A stretch of DNA of 64,000 nucleotides from Thainema sp966674685 (lineage in GTDB: Bacteria > Cyanobacteriota > Cyanobacteriia > Phormidesmidales > Phormidesmidaceae), in assembly GCA_966674685.1 (NCBI GenBank), contig CBKWJC010000032.1, positions 1 through 64,000 of the forward strand, read 5' to 3'. The position numbers were made by a program, and so were the translations under genes. This document shows, piece by piece, positions 16,973-25,650 of this stretch. Position 1 is the stretch's first letter. Every line of letters begins with the position of its first letter. Below the pieces are notes generated by a model, which saw only the letters and a list, made by a program, of their open reading frames with translations, was not told where the DNA came from and searched no databases.

Positions 16973-17587
16973 CTATCCTCGTACTTTGGTTGTCACCTCA
17001 GCCACCCGCTGTCCCAAGGCGCGGGCAATGTCGAGATCTTCGGGTTTTGGCTGGAGTTCGCCCTGTCCACCTGCGATCGCAGTTGCACCGTAGGGCGTAC
17101 CGCCGCGTGCTTCGGTGTGAATCATGCCGGGAACTGAATAGGGCACGCCAACAATCAGCATTCCGAGATGCAGTAACGGCACCATCATGGTTAGCAGCGT
17201 GGTTTCCTGGCCGCCGTGAGTGGATGCGGTTGAGGTGAACACGCCAGCAGGTTTACCCTCCATTTCCCCGTTGAGCCATAGGCTAGCGGTGGAGTCTAGA
17301 AGCTGTTTCATTTGGGCGGTCATGTTGCCATAGCGAGTCGGAGATCCCAGAATCACGCCGTCTGCTTCCCGTAAGTCATCGACGGTGCAAACGGGGATAT
17401 CCTGCTGCTGGTCGCGCACTTGGCGCGCGGCATCATTGTTATCAATGACCTGATTCACTACATCAAATTCTTGCACCCGACGCAGAACGACTTCGACTCC
17501 TGCGACCTGTCCAGCCCCTTCCGCAACGGCTTTGGCCAGTTGCAGTGTGTGACCATACATGGAGTAGTAAACAACCAAAACTTTCAT
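16973..17587 (-). CDS. wrbA: NAD(P)H:quinone oxidoreductase, WrbA type
   Basis: 204 aa from the ATG at 17587, which has GGGAGA six bases upstream; an earlier TTG adds only four residues. FMN-binding flavodoxin-like fold: MKVLVVYYSMYGHTLQLAKAV for the phosphate loop, SPTRYGNMTAQMKQLLDST, and the WrbA-specific GGTPYGATAIAGGQGE. It reduces quinones by two electrons, protecting against semiquinone-derived oxidants. Convergent with the SorC-type regulator; monocistronic. Confidence 0.93.
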   Translation of the reverse strand: MKVLVVYYSMYGHTLQLAKAVAEGAGQVAGVEVVLRRVQEFDVVNQVIDNNDAARQVRDQQQDIPVCTVDDLREADGVILGSPTRYGNMTAQMKQLLDSTASLWLNGEMEGKPAGVFTSTASTHGGQETTLLTMMVPLLHLGMLIVGVPYSVPGMIHTEARGGTPYGATAIAGGQGELQPKPEDLDIARALGQRVAEVTTKVRG

Positions 17588-17696
17588 ATTGTCTCCCAAA
17601 TAAGCACATCCTCATACTGGTGGAGTATGCCGAATTCGGAATCCCTCACGGGTTGGATTTAACTGGCTGTATGGCTTTAATGCTTTATGAGGTGGG

Positions 17697-17862
17697 TGCG
17701 ATCGCACATCTCATCCTCATTCAGAAAAAGTGCGATCTCGCTTTTTCTTATCTGCGATCGTATACTCAATTATTTAAGTGCGATCGCACTTTTTCTCTAA
17801 CTGCGATCTCAACTTCCATCTTCAATCAAGTGTGATCGCATTTTTTCTATATTGAGATCACA
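17697..17862. repeat. array of degenerate HIP1-like sites
   Basis: Seven copies of TGCGATCGCA or close variants (TGCGATCTCG, TGTGATCGCA, TGAGATCACA) are spaced 22-34 bases apart in otherwise AT-rich, non-coding DNA upstream of wrbA. Several are followed by CTTTTTCT-like pyrimidine tracts. Confidence 0.7.
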
Positions 17863-17903
17863 TCCTCAATCAAAACGTTGTCTCTCAAACGTAAACTTGG
17901 ACA

Positions 17904-18503
17904 TTAATACCTAGTCGCCAAATTTTGACAAACACGTTCTATCTTGCTTTCTAGACTAATATTTTGTTCAGTATCGTCTATTTTTATGATACTAGTCTCC
18001 GAACTAAATTCATAAAACATTTCAGCATAAACTTTATTCAACAAATTTATAATACCTGGATTTACAAAAACCTCATTGGAACTCAAGCCTTGTTCAAGTC
18101 TTCTTGATTTTACTTTGTGAAAAGGTGAAATTAGTAAAAAAATAATATCAACTTGACTTAAATATTTTCTCAAATTACTTTCAGCATCTTTTGCAACTCT
18201 CTCATAATACTTATTTTTATAAGCCAAGAATCTTGACCAAGCTATCCTGTCAAAGAACCCCCTATTTACAATAAAAATTGTATTAGGATCAGTAGAGGAA
18301 TATTTAACAGTATGAATTATTCTTAAATAAGTGTCTAAAATTCTCCATAATGTTCGCAACTCATGATTTTGAATATCAAAATCTAACTCGTCTGCAATGT
18401 TACTCTCCTCAAAAACCTCGACTTTGTGAATTTCAGTTTCTTTGAGGTATTGAATTAGAGAATTCTTTCCAGAACTTGGGGTTCCACTAAATTCTATTAT
18501 CAC
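17904..18503 (-). CDS. P-loop nucleotide kinase-like protein
   Basis: 199 aa. Walker A GTPSSGKNSL opens the protein; VNRGFFDRIAWSRF resembles the DR(G/S) motif of thymidylate and deoxynucleoside kinases; DIIFLLISP looks like the strand before the lid region and KSRRLEQG the lid Arg segment. The substrate is unknown. The gene is much richer in A and T than its neighbours and uses AAA/ATA-type codons, suggesting transfer. The next AT-rich gene upstream on the same strand (18551-19366) is separated by 47 bases, so they may be a two-gene unit. Confidence 0.7.
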   Translation of the reverse strand: MIIEFSGTPSSGKNSLIQYLKETEIHKVEVFEESNIADELDFDIQNHELRTLWRILDTYLRIIHTVKYSSTDPNTIFIVNRGFFDRIAWSRFLAYKNKYYERVAKDAESNLRKYLSQVDIIFLLISPFHKVKSRRLEQGLSSNEVFVNPGIINLLNKVYAEMFYEFSSETSIIKIDDTEQNISLESKIERVCQNLATRY

Positions 18504-18550
18504 AATTTATATTCTCTCTCAAGCGTAAATAGCGTCATGATATAAAATTT

Positions 18551-19366
18551 CTAAGGTTGAGAAGACAACTCTTGGGCAGCATTCCAAATTGCTTCAGCTT
18601 CCTCTATAAAATGATCATACCAATAGTCATCTGTTGGGCGAAGTACAAACTTTGGTCGATTACCCTTACGAGTTTTGAAGCTATACATCCAGCAGTATAT
18701 GGAACCATTGCTAGTATCAGCATCTGCCAATATAATTCCGTGAGTTAAATATGTGTCTATTACTCGGATGATTAACTTATCTGTATTTGGTGTTTTTTTC
18801 CTCAGCTCTTTCAAAGTACCTAAAGTGGCTTGAGCTTGCATGCGCCATACTTTGAGTTCAATAGGCCGATATTCTCTAAAAGCTGCCATGTCGCTGGCAG
18901 GAGTAGTGGGATTAGCTAACACAACTCTTACGCATTTTTGCTGTTCTAATCTATGCTCAATCAATGAATAATTTAAATCTATGACATTTCCCAAATTATT
19001 CCCTATAATAAGCAAATCTTTTGATGTTTTGATTTTCTCTTCAATCTCTCTTTGAATAGATGCTGGAAAATCTGTAATGAAAAGGGATTCTTTTGTTGTT
19101 TGAGTGTTCTGCAATATAATTTCGTTCAAGTGCTCAAGTCGCCCTATTCTACGGCTACGATCCCAAATCCCAGATATAGCAATCAATCCTAGAACAGCTA
19201 ACACCGAAGTTAGGATCTCTGAAGTATTAGCTGATGTTGGCTGATGAATAGTGTAGCGGGTCACTAGCACAGCGGCAACAATAATCGTAATAATGTCAAA
19301 AAGATTATCAAGTATAAATCTTAGGCTTTGCTCAGACTGATTGAGTCTTTTAGGGGGTCTTCTCAT
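18551..19366 (-). CDS. membrane protein with PLD-like cytosolic domain
   Basis: 271 aa. Two membrane helices near residues 20-40 (FDIITIIVAAVLVTRY) and 50-66 (ILTSVLAVLGLIAISGI), then a soluble domain. The soluble part (LLIIGNNLGNVIDLNY, CVRVVLANPTT, TYLTHGIILADAD) has the strand pattern of phospholipase-D-like folds, with a single His and no full HKD motif. AT-rich like the kinase gene downstream, with which it is probably co-transcribed. Families with this layout occur in accessory islands; function unknown. Confidence 0.65.
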   Translation of the reverse strand: MRRPPKRLNQSEQSLRFILDNLFDIITIIVAAVLVTRYTIHQPTSANTSEILTSVLAVLGLIAISGIWDRSRRIGRLEHLNEIILQNTQTTKESLFITDFPASIQREIEEKIKTSKDLLIIGNNLGNVIDLNYSLIEHRLEQQKCVRVVLANPTTPASDMAAFREYRPIELKVWRMQAQATLGTLKELRKKTPNTDKLIIRVIDTYLTHGIILADADTSNGSIYCWMYSFKTRKGNRPKFVLRPTDDYWYDHFIEEAEAIWNAAQELSSQP

Positions 19367-19378
19367 CTTTGGTATTTA

Positions 19379-19535
19379 TCAACTTAACTGCTGAGGCTTG
19401 AAAGTATGGTGGTGTTGCACCACATCTTTACTGAATGAACTAAACTGTCCTAGATCAACACTGACAGCATCAAAACGATTATCACCAGGATGACGGGAGA
19501 GAATTTCCAATCCTATTGGCTCGCCCGTTGTCGTT
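19379..19535 (-). pseudogene. short coding-like remnant of unknown family
   Basis: Reading the minus strand to the TGA at 19379-19381 gives about 50 codons ending in PIGLEILSRHPGDNRFDAVS and HHHTFKPQQLS, with coding-like composition. An in-frame TAA lies just upstream (near 19540) and there is no start. It looks like the 3' part of a lost gene. The remaining bases to thrC (19540-19661) show nothing clear. Confidence 0.3.
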
Positions 19536-19661
19536 TAATTAAGAGAACAATGTTGCCCAGCTCAGTGCTGATGACTTTTTTCTAGGAGGTTGCCAGAACA
19601 CTGTTAGCAGTTTTGTTTTTGATTCGTAGAAAACTTTTACTTGTGCCATAACATCAGTTTT

Positions 19662-21026
19662 CTAATGACTCAGCCGCTTTTCAATTTCAGCTTTCACGGC
19701 ATCCGCATCAGCGGGTAAATGAACCGCAGGATTGGCATAATCGCTTGTCACCCCTTCCACCCTCGATTCGTGGTATCTGACCTTAAAATCAGTGAACTTT
19801 AGACCGTGAGCCGTACTGACCACCACCGTTCGGTCACTGGATTTAATCAGGCCACGGTTAATCAGTTTTTTCAGTACCGCCAGCGCCACACCCGTATGTG
19901 GACAGGTAAACATCCCCGTCAAATCTGCTTCTGCCGCTGCCGCCGCTAATTCGTTTTCGGTGGCCTGTTCAACAATGCCGTCCGTTTCTGTAATTGCCTT
20001 CGTTGCCTTCGCGTAGCTGACCGGATCACCAATCCGGATTGCGCTGGCCAGTGTGTCGCCTGCGGTCTTGCTAACTTTTTCTTTGAAGCCCATTTTGAAC
20101 GATTCATAAAACGGATTGGCCTGCGCCGCTTGCGCCGCCACCAGTCGGGGCATCCGACTAATCAGTCCCAGATCCATCATCAACTTGAATCCCGTGTAGA
20201 GCGCACTGATATTGCCCAGGTTGCCCACCGGGATGATGATCCAGTCGGGTACTTCCCAGTCAAACTGGCGCACAATTTCGATGCCAACTGTCTTTTGGCC
20301 TTCGATGCGGAGGCTGTTCATCGAATTAGCTAGATAGATTGAGTTGTCTTGAGTAACCTGTTTGACAATTTTCATGCAGCCGTCAAAATCCGTATCGAGC
20401 GCCAGCACATGGGCACCATTCGCCACGGGTTGAATTAGTTGCGCCGTGCTGACTTTACCCGCAGGCAAGAAGATCACTGCTGGAATGCCTGCATAAGCCG
20501 CATAGGCCGATAGCGCTGCACTGGTATCGCCCGTACTGGCACAGGCGACCGCTTTAACCGGGCTGCCCTGGGCCATCATTTGCTTGACGACGCTGACCAA
20601 CACGGTCATACCCAGATCCTTAAAGCTTCCTGTGTGGCTGTTGCCGCAGAGCTTAATCCACAGGTCAGGAACACCAAGCTGCTGTCCTAAGCGATCGGCC
20701 CAAAACAGGTTGGTGTTGCCTTCAAACATGCTGACAATATTCTCGTCAGCCAAGGTTGGCATCACCCACTCCCGCAGTCCCCAGACGCCGCTACCGTAGG
20801 GCCATTTGGTTGTGCTGATCCGCGATTCAAACAGGCGTTTCCATTCATCTGCGCTGCGCTGTTTGAGCGGTTCGCGCTCATGATGCACTTCCAGCAGGCT
20901 GCCACAGGAGGGACAGGTATAGAGCACATTAAAGATCGAGTGCTTGGCAGAACAGCCCGCAATGCAGCGGAAATAAACCGTCTGGTTATCGTTCTCGCGT
21001 TTGGATTCAACAGTGGACGACATCAT
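19662..21026 (-). CDS. thrC: threonine synthase
   Basis: 454 aa. PLP-dependent enzyme converting O-phosphohomoserine to threonine. The PLP lysine is in HTGSFKDLGM; the substrate loop ACASTGDTSAALSAYA and the glycine-rich GNLGN are present. The N-terminal 50 residues contain paired cysteines (CIAGC and CPSCG) typical of the zinc-ribbon-like extension of plant and cyanobacterial type enzymes. Monocistronic housekeeping gene. Confidence 0.94.
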   Translation of the reverse strand: MMSSTVESKRENDNQTVYFRCIAGCSAKHSIFNVLYTCPSCGSLLEVHHEREPLKQRSADEWKRLFESRISTTKWPYGSGVWGLREWVMPTLADENIVSMFEGNTNLFWADRLGQQLGVPDLWIKLCGNSHTGSFKDLGMTVLVSVVKQMMAQGSPVKAVACASTGDTSAALSAYAAYAGIPAVIFLPAGKVSTAQLIQPVANGAHVLALDTDFDGCMKIVKQVTQDNSIYLANSMNSLRIEGQKTVGIEIVRQFDWEVPDWIIIPVGNLGNISALYTGFKLMMDLGLISRMPRLVAAQAAQANPFYESFKMGFKEKVSKTAGDTLASAIRIGDPVSYAKATKAITETDGIVEQATENELAAAAAEADLTGMFTCPHTGVALAVLKKLINRGLIKSSDRTVVVSTAHGLKFTDFKVRYHESRVEGVTSDYANPAVHLPADADAVKAEIEKRLSH

Positions 21027-21126
21027 GATTGATACTCGGTGGATTAGCCATCAGTTGCCATTATGATCCTAGCTAATACATAAGGCTAGAGCATCAATAC
21101 CTTTAAGTGCTCACTGCATGTACTGA

Positions 21127-21249
21127 TTGAAAACGGATGTGACTCATGCGGCCTATCCGGTGGGCTACAAAAGCCCTTCCCAGTTTAGTCGTGAATATTC
21201 TCGCCTGTTTGGGGCACCCCCCATCCAAGATATTCAACGGATCGCTTGA
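21127..21249 (+). pseudogene. 3' remnant of an AraC-family regulator
   Basis: The frame 21127-21249 reads THAAYPVGYKSPSQFSREYS then RLFGAPPIQDIQRIA and a stop. This is the last HTH helix and C-terminal signature of AraC/XylS regulators (A-x-x-VGYxSxSQFSREYxRxFGxxP). An in-frame stop lies directly upstream, and no further AraC-like sequence is present, so only about 40 codons survive. Confidence 0.7.
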
Positions 21250-21299
21250 TCCACGAGTCTCTACATCCGGTGAGCTTGGTTGTCATGATGTTGAGATAT

Positions 21300-21989
21300 T
21301 TATTCAAAAACCTCCCAATCGAACCCTAAATCGTCAACTGATTGTGACTTGTACAAATTAAAGTTTCGGGTTTCAAGAATTTGTGCAATAACTTTTACAC
21401 CACACGTATATCTTGGAATGTGAAATTTATCGCCTTCCCAAACACCCGCACCTGTCCCCTGATGCCAATCATCCTCGTGGTACCAACTATCGAACTGCAC
21501 AAGTTTCTTTAAATCTTTAGAAACGTATAAATACAATTCTTTGTCGGTAGAATATAACTCCTCGCCGTAGATGTCTATAAGATGATTTAAGAGATCGAAA
21601 TCAAACTCTACAGATTTACCAAGCCTTACAACATCTTTGGTCTGAATTTCAACTTGTGTACCACGGATATAAACTTGTATTACTTCAGGACTAGAAGGAT
21701 TATTGTCGTCAAATTCATCATCTTGATTTTCCCATTGTCTCTTAAAAGGAGTATGTAAACATGGTGTAGAAAATCCCTGTTCTACCTTTAATCCAGTTCC
21801 GTAAGCAAAAAGACATAGCCCAATTCCATCAGAAGCAGGATAATTCATCAGAACCTCAAAGACTATCGCCCATTTTTCTTGATTACAAAAACCTACGACC
21901 CTTACTGCGGCTATATCATAATTGGTATTCAGCAGAGGATAATCACTTTTATCAAGATGTTGAAGAATGCTGTTCGAGGTGAAGCTCAT
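21300..21989 (-). CDS. hypothetical protein, Trp/Tyr-rich
   Basis: 229 aa, no signal peptide or membrane segment. Not recognised with confidence. It opens with ILQHLDKSDYPLLNTNYDIA and contains WAIVFEVLMNY, an acidic linker (NQDDEFDDNNPSS) and a C-terminal FDSWYHEDDWHQGTG region rich in Trp and His. The pattern recalls small cytosolic immunity-type proteins, but that is speculative. AT-rich relative to neighbours; flanked by an AraC remnant and an antitoxin-like gene, so it lies in a decayed accessory stretch. Confidence 0.65.
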   Translation of the reverse strand: MSFTSNSILQHLDKSDYPLLNTNYDIAAVRVVGFCNQEKWAIVFEVLMNYPASDGIGLCLFAYGTGLKVEQGFSTPCLHTPFKRQWENQDDEFDDNNPSSPEVIQVYIRGTQVEIQTKDVVRLGKSVEFDFDLLNHLIDIYGEELYSTDKELYLYVSKDLKKLVQFDSWYHEDDWHQGTGAGVWEGDKFHIPRYTCGVKVIAQILETRNFNLYKSQSVDDLGFDWEVFE

Positions 21990-22105
21990 TGTTTAAAGCA
22001 ATTACTTTCTTGTAGTCTGATTTTGTGTTAAGTAAACAGCCATAAATTCACATAGGATGTGCTAGCGTAACGCATCAAAGCCTTGCACATTGATACCGCT
22101 CGGCA

Positions 22106-22321
22106 TTACGCATGATCTTGAGTTTTGTCTGCCTGTAGCACTTTTAGCATCGTATCTGCTGCCTCGTCTGCACCATAAGGAGACCATACTGGGTAAGCTT
22201 GTTCAGGTTTGATCAGCTCAGTTTCTTGCTGGGCAAGTTCCGAGATCAAAAGCTGCATGATGTATAGCTTGTCTGAGCGACTCAGCCCTCTCAGAGTTGA
22301 AATTAGGTCTGATGAAAGCAT
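22106..22321 (-). CDS. small antitoxin-like protein
   Basis: 71 aa. The sequence LRGLSRSDKLYIMQLLISEL followed by an acidic PEQAYPVWSPYGADEAADTM matches the layout of small cyanobacterial proteins commonly encoded before PIN- or RelE-type toxins: a helical N-terminus and an acidic, probably disordered C-terminus. No toxin gene follows here; the next gene downstream is the 229-aa unknown 116 bases away. It is therefore an orphan, or the 229-aa protein is an unconventional partner. Confidence 0.6.
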   Translation of the reverse strand: MLSSDLISTLRGLSRSDKLYIMQLLISELAQQETELIKPEQAYPVWSPYGADEAADTMLKVLQADKTQDHA

Positions 22322-22480
22322 ATCAATACTCTGCTCGATGAGAATTATCTCCTCACATTCTATTCTGCATCCAGTAAGCTGGGTTGCTATGCATGATTAG
22401 ATCCTTGCATTAACTGCGATCTCACCTTATTTCTCTAAGATCTACTTGTTTATATTGTTCACATCGCTGCTGAGAATCAT

Positions 22481-23947
22481 TTACCGAACAGCTTTTAGTG
22501 CTTCATAGAGAACCGCATATCGCTCGAAAGCCGCTTCATAGGCTGGATGCTCGTGGGGCTGAACCGCCTCGCTACTCTGGGGCAGAATCGTGAAGGCTTT
22601 TGCCAGGGTTGGATAGGCTCCTGTTCCCACCATTGCCAAAATCGCTGCTCCATAGGCTGCTCCTTCTTCAGCCTTGGGTGCAACCAGTTCCGTATGCAGG
22701 ACATCCGCTAGCATATGGAACCAAAGGTGCGATCGCACTCCGCCCCCGGTTGCCAGTAGCTGATTGACCGGACAAATCCCCTGAATCACGTCGAGAGCGG
22801 CTCGCAGGCTAAACGCTACGCCTTCTAACACTGCCCGAATCAGATCACCCTGATTGTGAGCCAGCGACAAATTCACCCAGGCTCCCCGCGTATCCGGGTC
22901 TAGATAAGGACTGCGCTCTCCGGCTAGGTGGGGCAGGAAAAGGACACCGCGCGATCCCGGTTGAGACTGTTCCGCCAGCGTCATTAAATCGTTAAACGCA
23001 ATCTCTGGCGCAAACGTGTCGCGGTACCAGCGCAATGCGCCCCCTGCCGCCAGCGTAACGCCCAGCAGGTGATAGCTGCCGTCCGCATGGCAGAAGAGAT
23101 GCACTCGCCCTTCTGAATCGGGAGTGGCGCGATCGCAGGGGGCAAAAATTACGCCCGACGTGCCAATGCTCAAGCTGCCGCGATTGGGATTGCGGTCAGA
23201 AATGCCCAGACCAATGGCCGCCGCCGCATTGTCGCCACCACCAGCCACCACGGGTAAGCCTGCGGGTAGGCCAATCTGCTTAGCTAGCTCCGGTTTCAAC
23301 CGCCCAGCAACAGCGGTTGATTCGATCACGGGAGGAAATAAGTCAGGACTGATATTGAGCGCATTTAGAATCTCTTTATCCCATTGCCGACTGGCCAGAT
23401 TTAAGCAGCCAATCCCCGATGCGTCGGAGGGTTCCGTCACTGCTTCGCCAGTCAGGACGTAACTCAGGTAATCCTTGGGCAGTAAGACTCGCTTGACTTG
23501 TTCATAGGATTGGGGTTCTTGCGATCGCAACCACACCAGCTTGGGCAGTTGAAATCCGGTAATCGCCGGATTACCTGTCCGCTGAATCAGATCCGGGCGG
23601 GGAACTGTCGCTTCAATCTCGGCAACGGCATCGCCTGTCCGCTGGTCGTTCCACAAGATAGCAGGTCGAATTACCTGTCCAGCCTTGTCTAGCGGCACCA
23701 TGCCGTGCATCTGTCCCGACAGCCCCAGGCCGATCACCGACTGCCCATCCAGTTGTTGAGCTACCTCAGTTAGGGCATTGAAGCTCGCATCCACCCAATC
23801 GGCTGGATGCTGCTCTGTCCAACCGGGATGGGGCGTTAGCAATGGATAGCTTTTCGTGGTTTGAGCGATGACTTGACCCTGTAAGTTAACTGCGATCGCA
23901 CGTACACCGCCAGTACCCAAGTCTAAACCAATCACAACATCAGTCAT
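22481..23947 (-). CDS. xylB: xylulokinase
   Basis: 488 aa FGGY-family kinase phosphorylating D-xylulose to D-xylulose 5-phosphate. N-terminal phosphate loop IGLDLGTGGVRAIAV, the xylulokinase-typical LSGQMHGMVPLD, catalytic Asp in GGGDNAAAAIG and the adenosine motif ATGGGVRSHLW. GGGAGGATAA precedes the ATG and overlaps the NDH-2 gene end, whose stop touches this start (zero spacing), so the two are an operon. With the polyol operon about 8 kb away it could complete an arabitol or xylitol pathway. Confidence 0.93.
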   Translation of the reverse strand: MTDVVIGLDLGTGGVRAIAVNLQGQVIAQTTKSYPLLTPHPGWTEQHPADWVDASFNALTEVAQQLDGQSVIGLGLSGQMHGMVPLDKAGQVIRPAILWNDQRTGDAVAEIEATVPRPDLIQRTGNPAITGFQLPKLVWLRSQEPQSYEQVKRVLLPKDYLSYVLTGEAVTEPSDASGIGCLNLASRQWDKEILNALNISPDLFPPVIESTAVAGRLKPELAKQIGLPAGLPVVAGGGDNAAAAIGLGISDRNPNRGSLSIGTSGVIFAPCDRATPDSEGRVHLFCHADGSYHLLGVTLAAGGALRWYRDTFAPEIAFNDLMTLAEQSQPGSRGVLFLPHLAGERSPYLDPDTRGAWVNLSLAHNQGDLIRAVLEGVAFSLRAALDVIQGICPVNQLLATGGGVRSHLWFHMLADVLHTELVAPKAEEGAAYGAAILAMVGTGAYPTLAKAFTILPQSSEAVQPHEHPAYEAAFERYAVLYEALKAVR

Positions 23948-25273
23948 TTATCCTCCCTTGGCCTTGATTGCTTCGTTAACTTGTGCGGGTTGTTCCGAGC
24001 CAGTAATTAAGCGCGCACCGCCTTTACGGGTAAAGTAGTTCCAAAACCACTGAATCATCACGAGCAGCTTGTTATCGAACTCAATCAGATAGTAAATATG
24101 GACAAAAATCCAAATTAACCAGGCTGGAAAGCCAGACAGCTTCAGCCATCCCAGGTTGACAACAGCTGCATTCTTGCCAATCACCGCGAGGTTCCCGACA
24201 TCTGCATAGTGGAATTTAGGTAACTCCTTCCCTTTTAGACGAGCCTGGATGAGCTTGGCGACATAAGCTCCCTGCTGCATGGCGACGGGTGCAATTCCCG
24301 GTAGAGGCTGATCGCTTTGGTGAGCATAATGGGCCAGATCGCCCACTACGAAAATGTTTGGCTGCCCTGGCAGGCTTAAATCCGGATTGACAATCACCCG
24401 TCCCACCCGATCCAACTCCGCTCCAGTACGCTCAGCTAAAACCTTGCCCATCGCTGACGCTTTGACACCTGCGGCCCAGAGAATTGTTTTAGCCTGAATC
24501 TGCTCCGTTTTGTCGCCTTGACGGATCGTCACCTGATCATCTGAAATATTCGTTACTAAGGTCTGGGTTTGCACCGTAACTCCCAGCTTTTCTAAAGACT
24601 CCTGCGCCTTGGCCGATAGTTCGGGCGGATAGGGCGGCAAAACCCGATCCAGTCCTTCTAGCAGCAAGATCTGGGTTGCGGTCGTGTCAATACTCTGAAA
24701 ATCGTTTTTTAATGTTTTGAACGCCAATTCGGCCAGTGCGCCCGCTAGCTCCACTCCGGTCGGCCCTCCTCCAACAACGATAAATGTGAGCCAGCTTCGC
24801 CGTTGATCTAGATCAGGTTCTTTTTCAGCCGCTTCAAACGCTAGAAAAATCCGGCGTCGCATCTCCAGCGCATCTTCAATCGTTTTCAATCCTGGCGCGG
24901 TGTCTGCCCATTGCTCATTCCCGAAATAATGATGGCTTACTCCCGTTGCAACAATTAACGTGTCGTAAGGTAACGTATCGTTTTTTAACTTAACCTGCTG
25001 TTGCTTCGGATCAATGTCTGTAACGGTGTCCATTAACACTTTTACCCGCCGATGATGACTAAGAATCGCCCGTAGGGGGGATGAAATATCACCGGGGGAT
25101 AACTTTCCAGTTGCAACTTGATAGAGGAGAGGTTGAAATAAATGAAAGTTACGTTTATCGACAACCGTAACTTCGATGTCTGCGGATTTTCCTAAAGCCT
25201 TTGCAGCATATAATCCACCAAATCCTCCTCCAACAATTACAACTTGATGAGGTGCGGTGTTGGCTTCATTCAT
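23948..25273 (-). CDS. ndh: type II NADH:quinone oxidoreductase (NDH-2)
   Basis: 441 aa from the ATG at 25273, with AGG nearby; an upstream in-frame start adds 22 unlikely residues. Two dinucleotide-binding motifs: VVIVGGGFGGLYAAKAL for FAD near the N-terminus and FIVVGGGPTGVELAGALAEL for NAD(P)H. ATGVSHHYFGNEQW and the quinone-site-like VAMQQGAYVAK fit NDH-2. A C-terminal amphipathic/hydrophobic segment (FPAWLIWIFVHIYYLIEFDN) attaches it to the membrane. It oxidises NADH without proton pumping. Coupling to xylB would recycle NADH from polyol oxidation (inference). Confidence 0.93.
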   Translation of the reverse strand: MNEANTAPHQVVIVGGGFGGLYAAKALGKSADIEVTVVDKRNFHLFQPLLYQVATGKLSPGDISSPLRAILSHHRRVKVLMDTVTDIDPKQQQVKLKNDTLPYDTLIVATGVSHHYFGNEQWADTAPGLKTIEDALEMRRRIFLAFEAAEKEPDLDQRRSWLTFIVVGGGPTGVELAGALAELAFKTLKNDFQSIDTTATQILLLEGLDRVLPPYPPELSAKAQESLEKLGVTVQTQTLVTNISDDQVTIRQGDKTEQIQAKTILWAAGVKASAMGKVLAERTGAELDRVGRVIVNPDLSLPGQPNIFVVGDLAHYAHQSDQPLPGIAPVAMQQGAYVAKLIQARLKGKELPKFHYADVGNLAVIGKNAAVVNLGWLKLSGFPAWLIWIFVHIYYLIEFDNKLLVMIQWFWNYFTRKGGARLITGSEQPAQVNEAIKAKGG

Positions 25274-25359
25274 CGTTAAACCTGCTTTTTGAAGATTGTT
25301 TAAGCCTGTGGGGTAACGGTGTGGCTTGGTGGGTAGCAATATTCAGGTCGTTATGTATA

Positions 25360-25384
25360 GCTGTGTAGATAAAATCTATACAGC
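25360..25384. promoter_or_regulatory. inverted repeat upstream of the NDH-2 gene
   Basis: GCTGTGTAGAT and ATCTATACAGC form arms matching at 10 of 11 positions around AAA, 87 bases before the NDH-2 start. It could be an operator or leader hairpin. The rest of the 377-base gap (25274-25650) shows no other clear signal. Confidence 0.4.
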
Positions 25385-25650
25385 ACTAATTCCTAGCTTT
25401 TGAGAACGTTCAGATCTTGCATTTTGAGAATCAAAATCATCCTTCTGGGTTTTGGTGCAAGATATGAGAACTACCACTTCGTTAACTACTAGGCTACCTT
25501 GCTCAATCAATATCTTCATTAACCGTAAAGGAGATCTGCTGTCTTAAAAGTTACTTTTTATAGCACGATCAAATTTCAAAAAATATCGAATTTCTTAAGA
25601 TTGCTGTTCGCTAATCTGCTGATTTCATTAGCAACTTTGTTATAAGCGAC

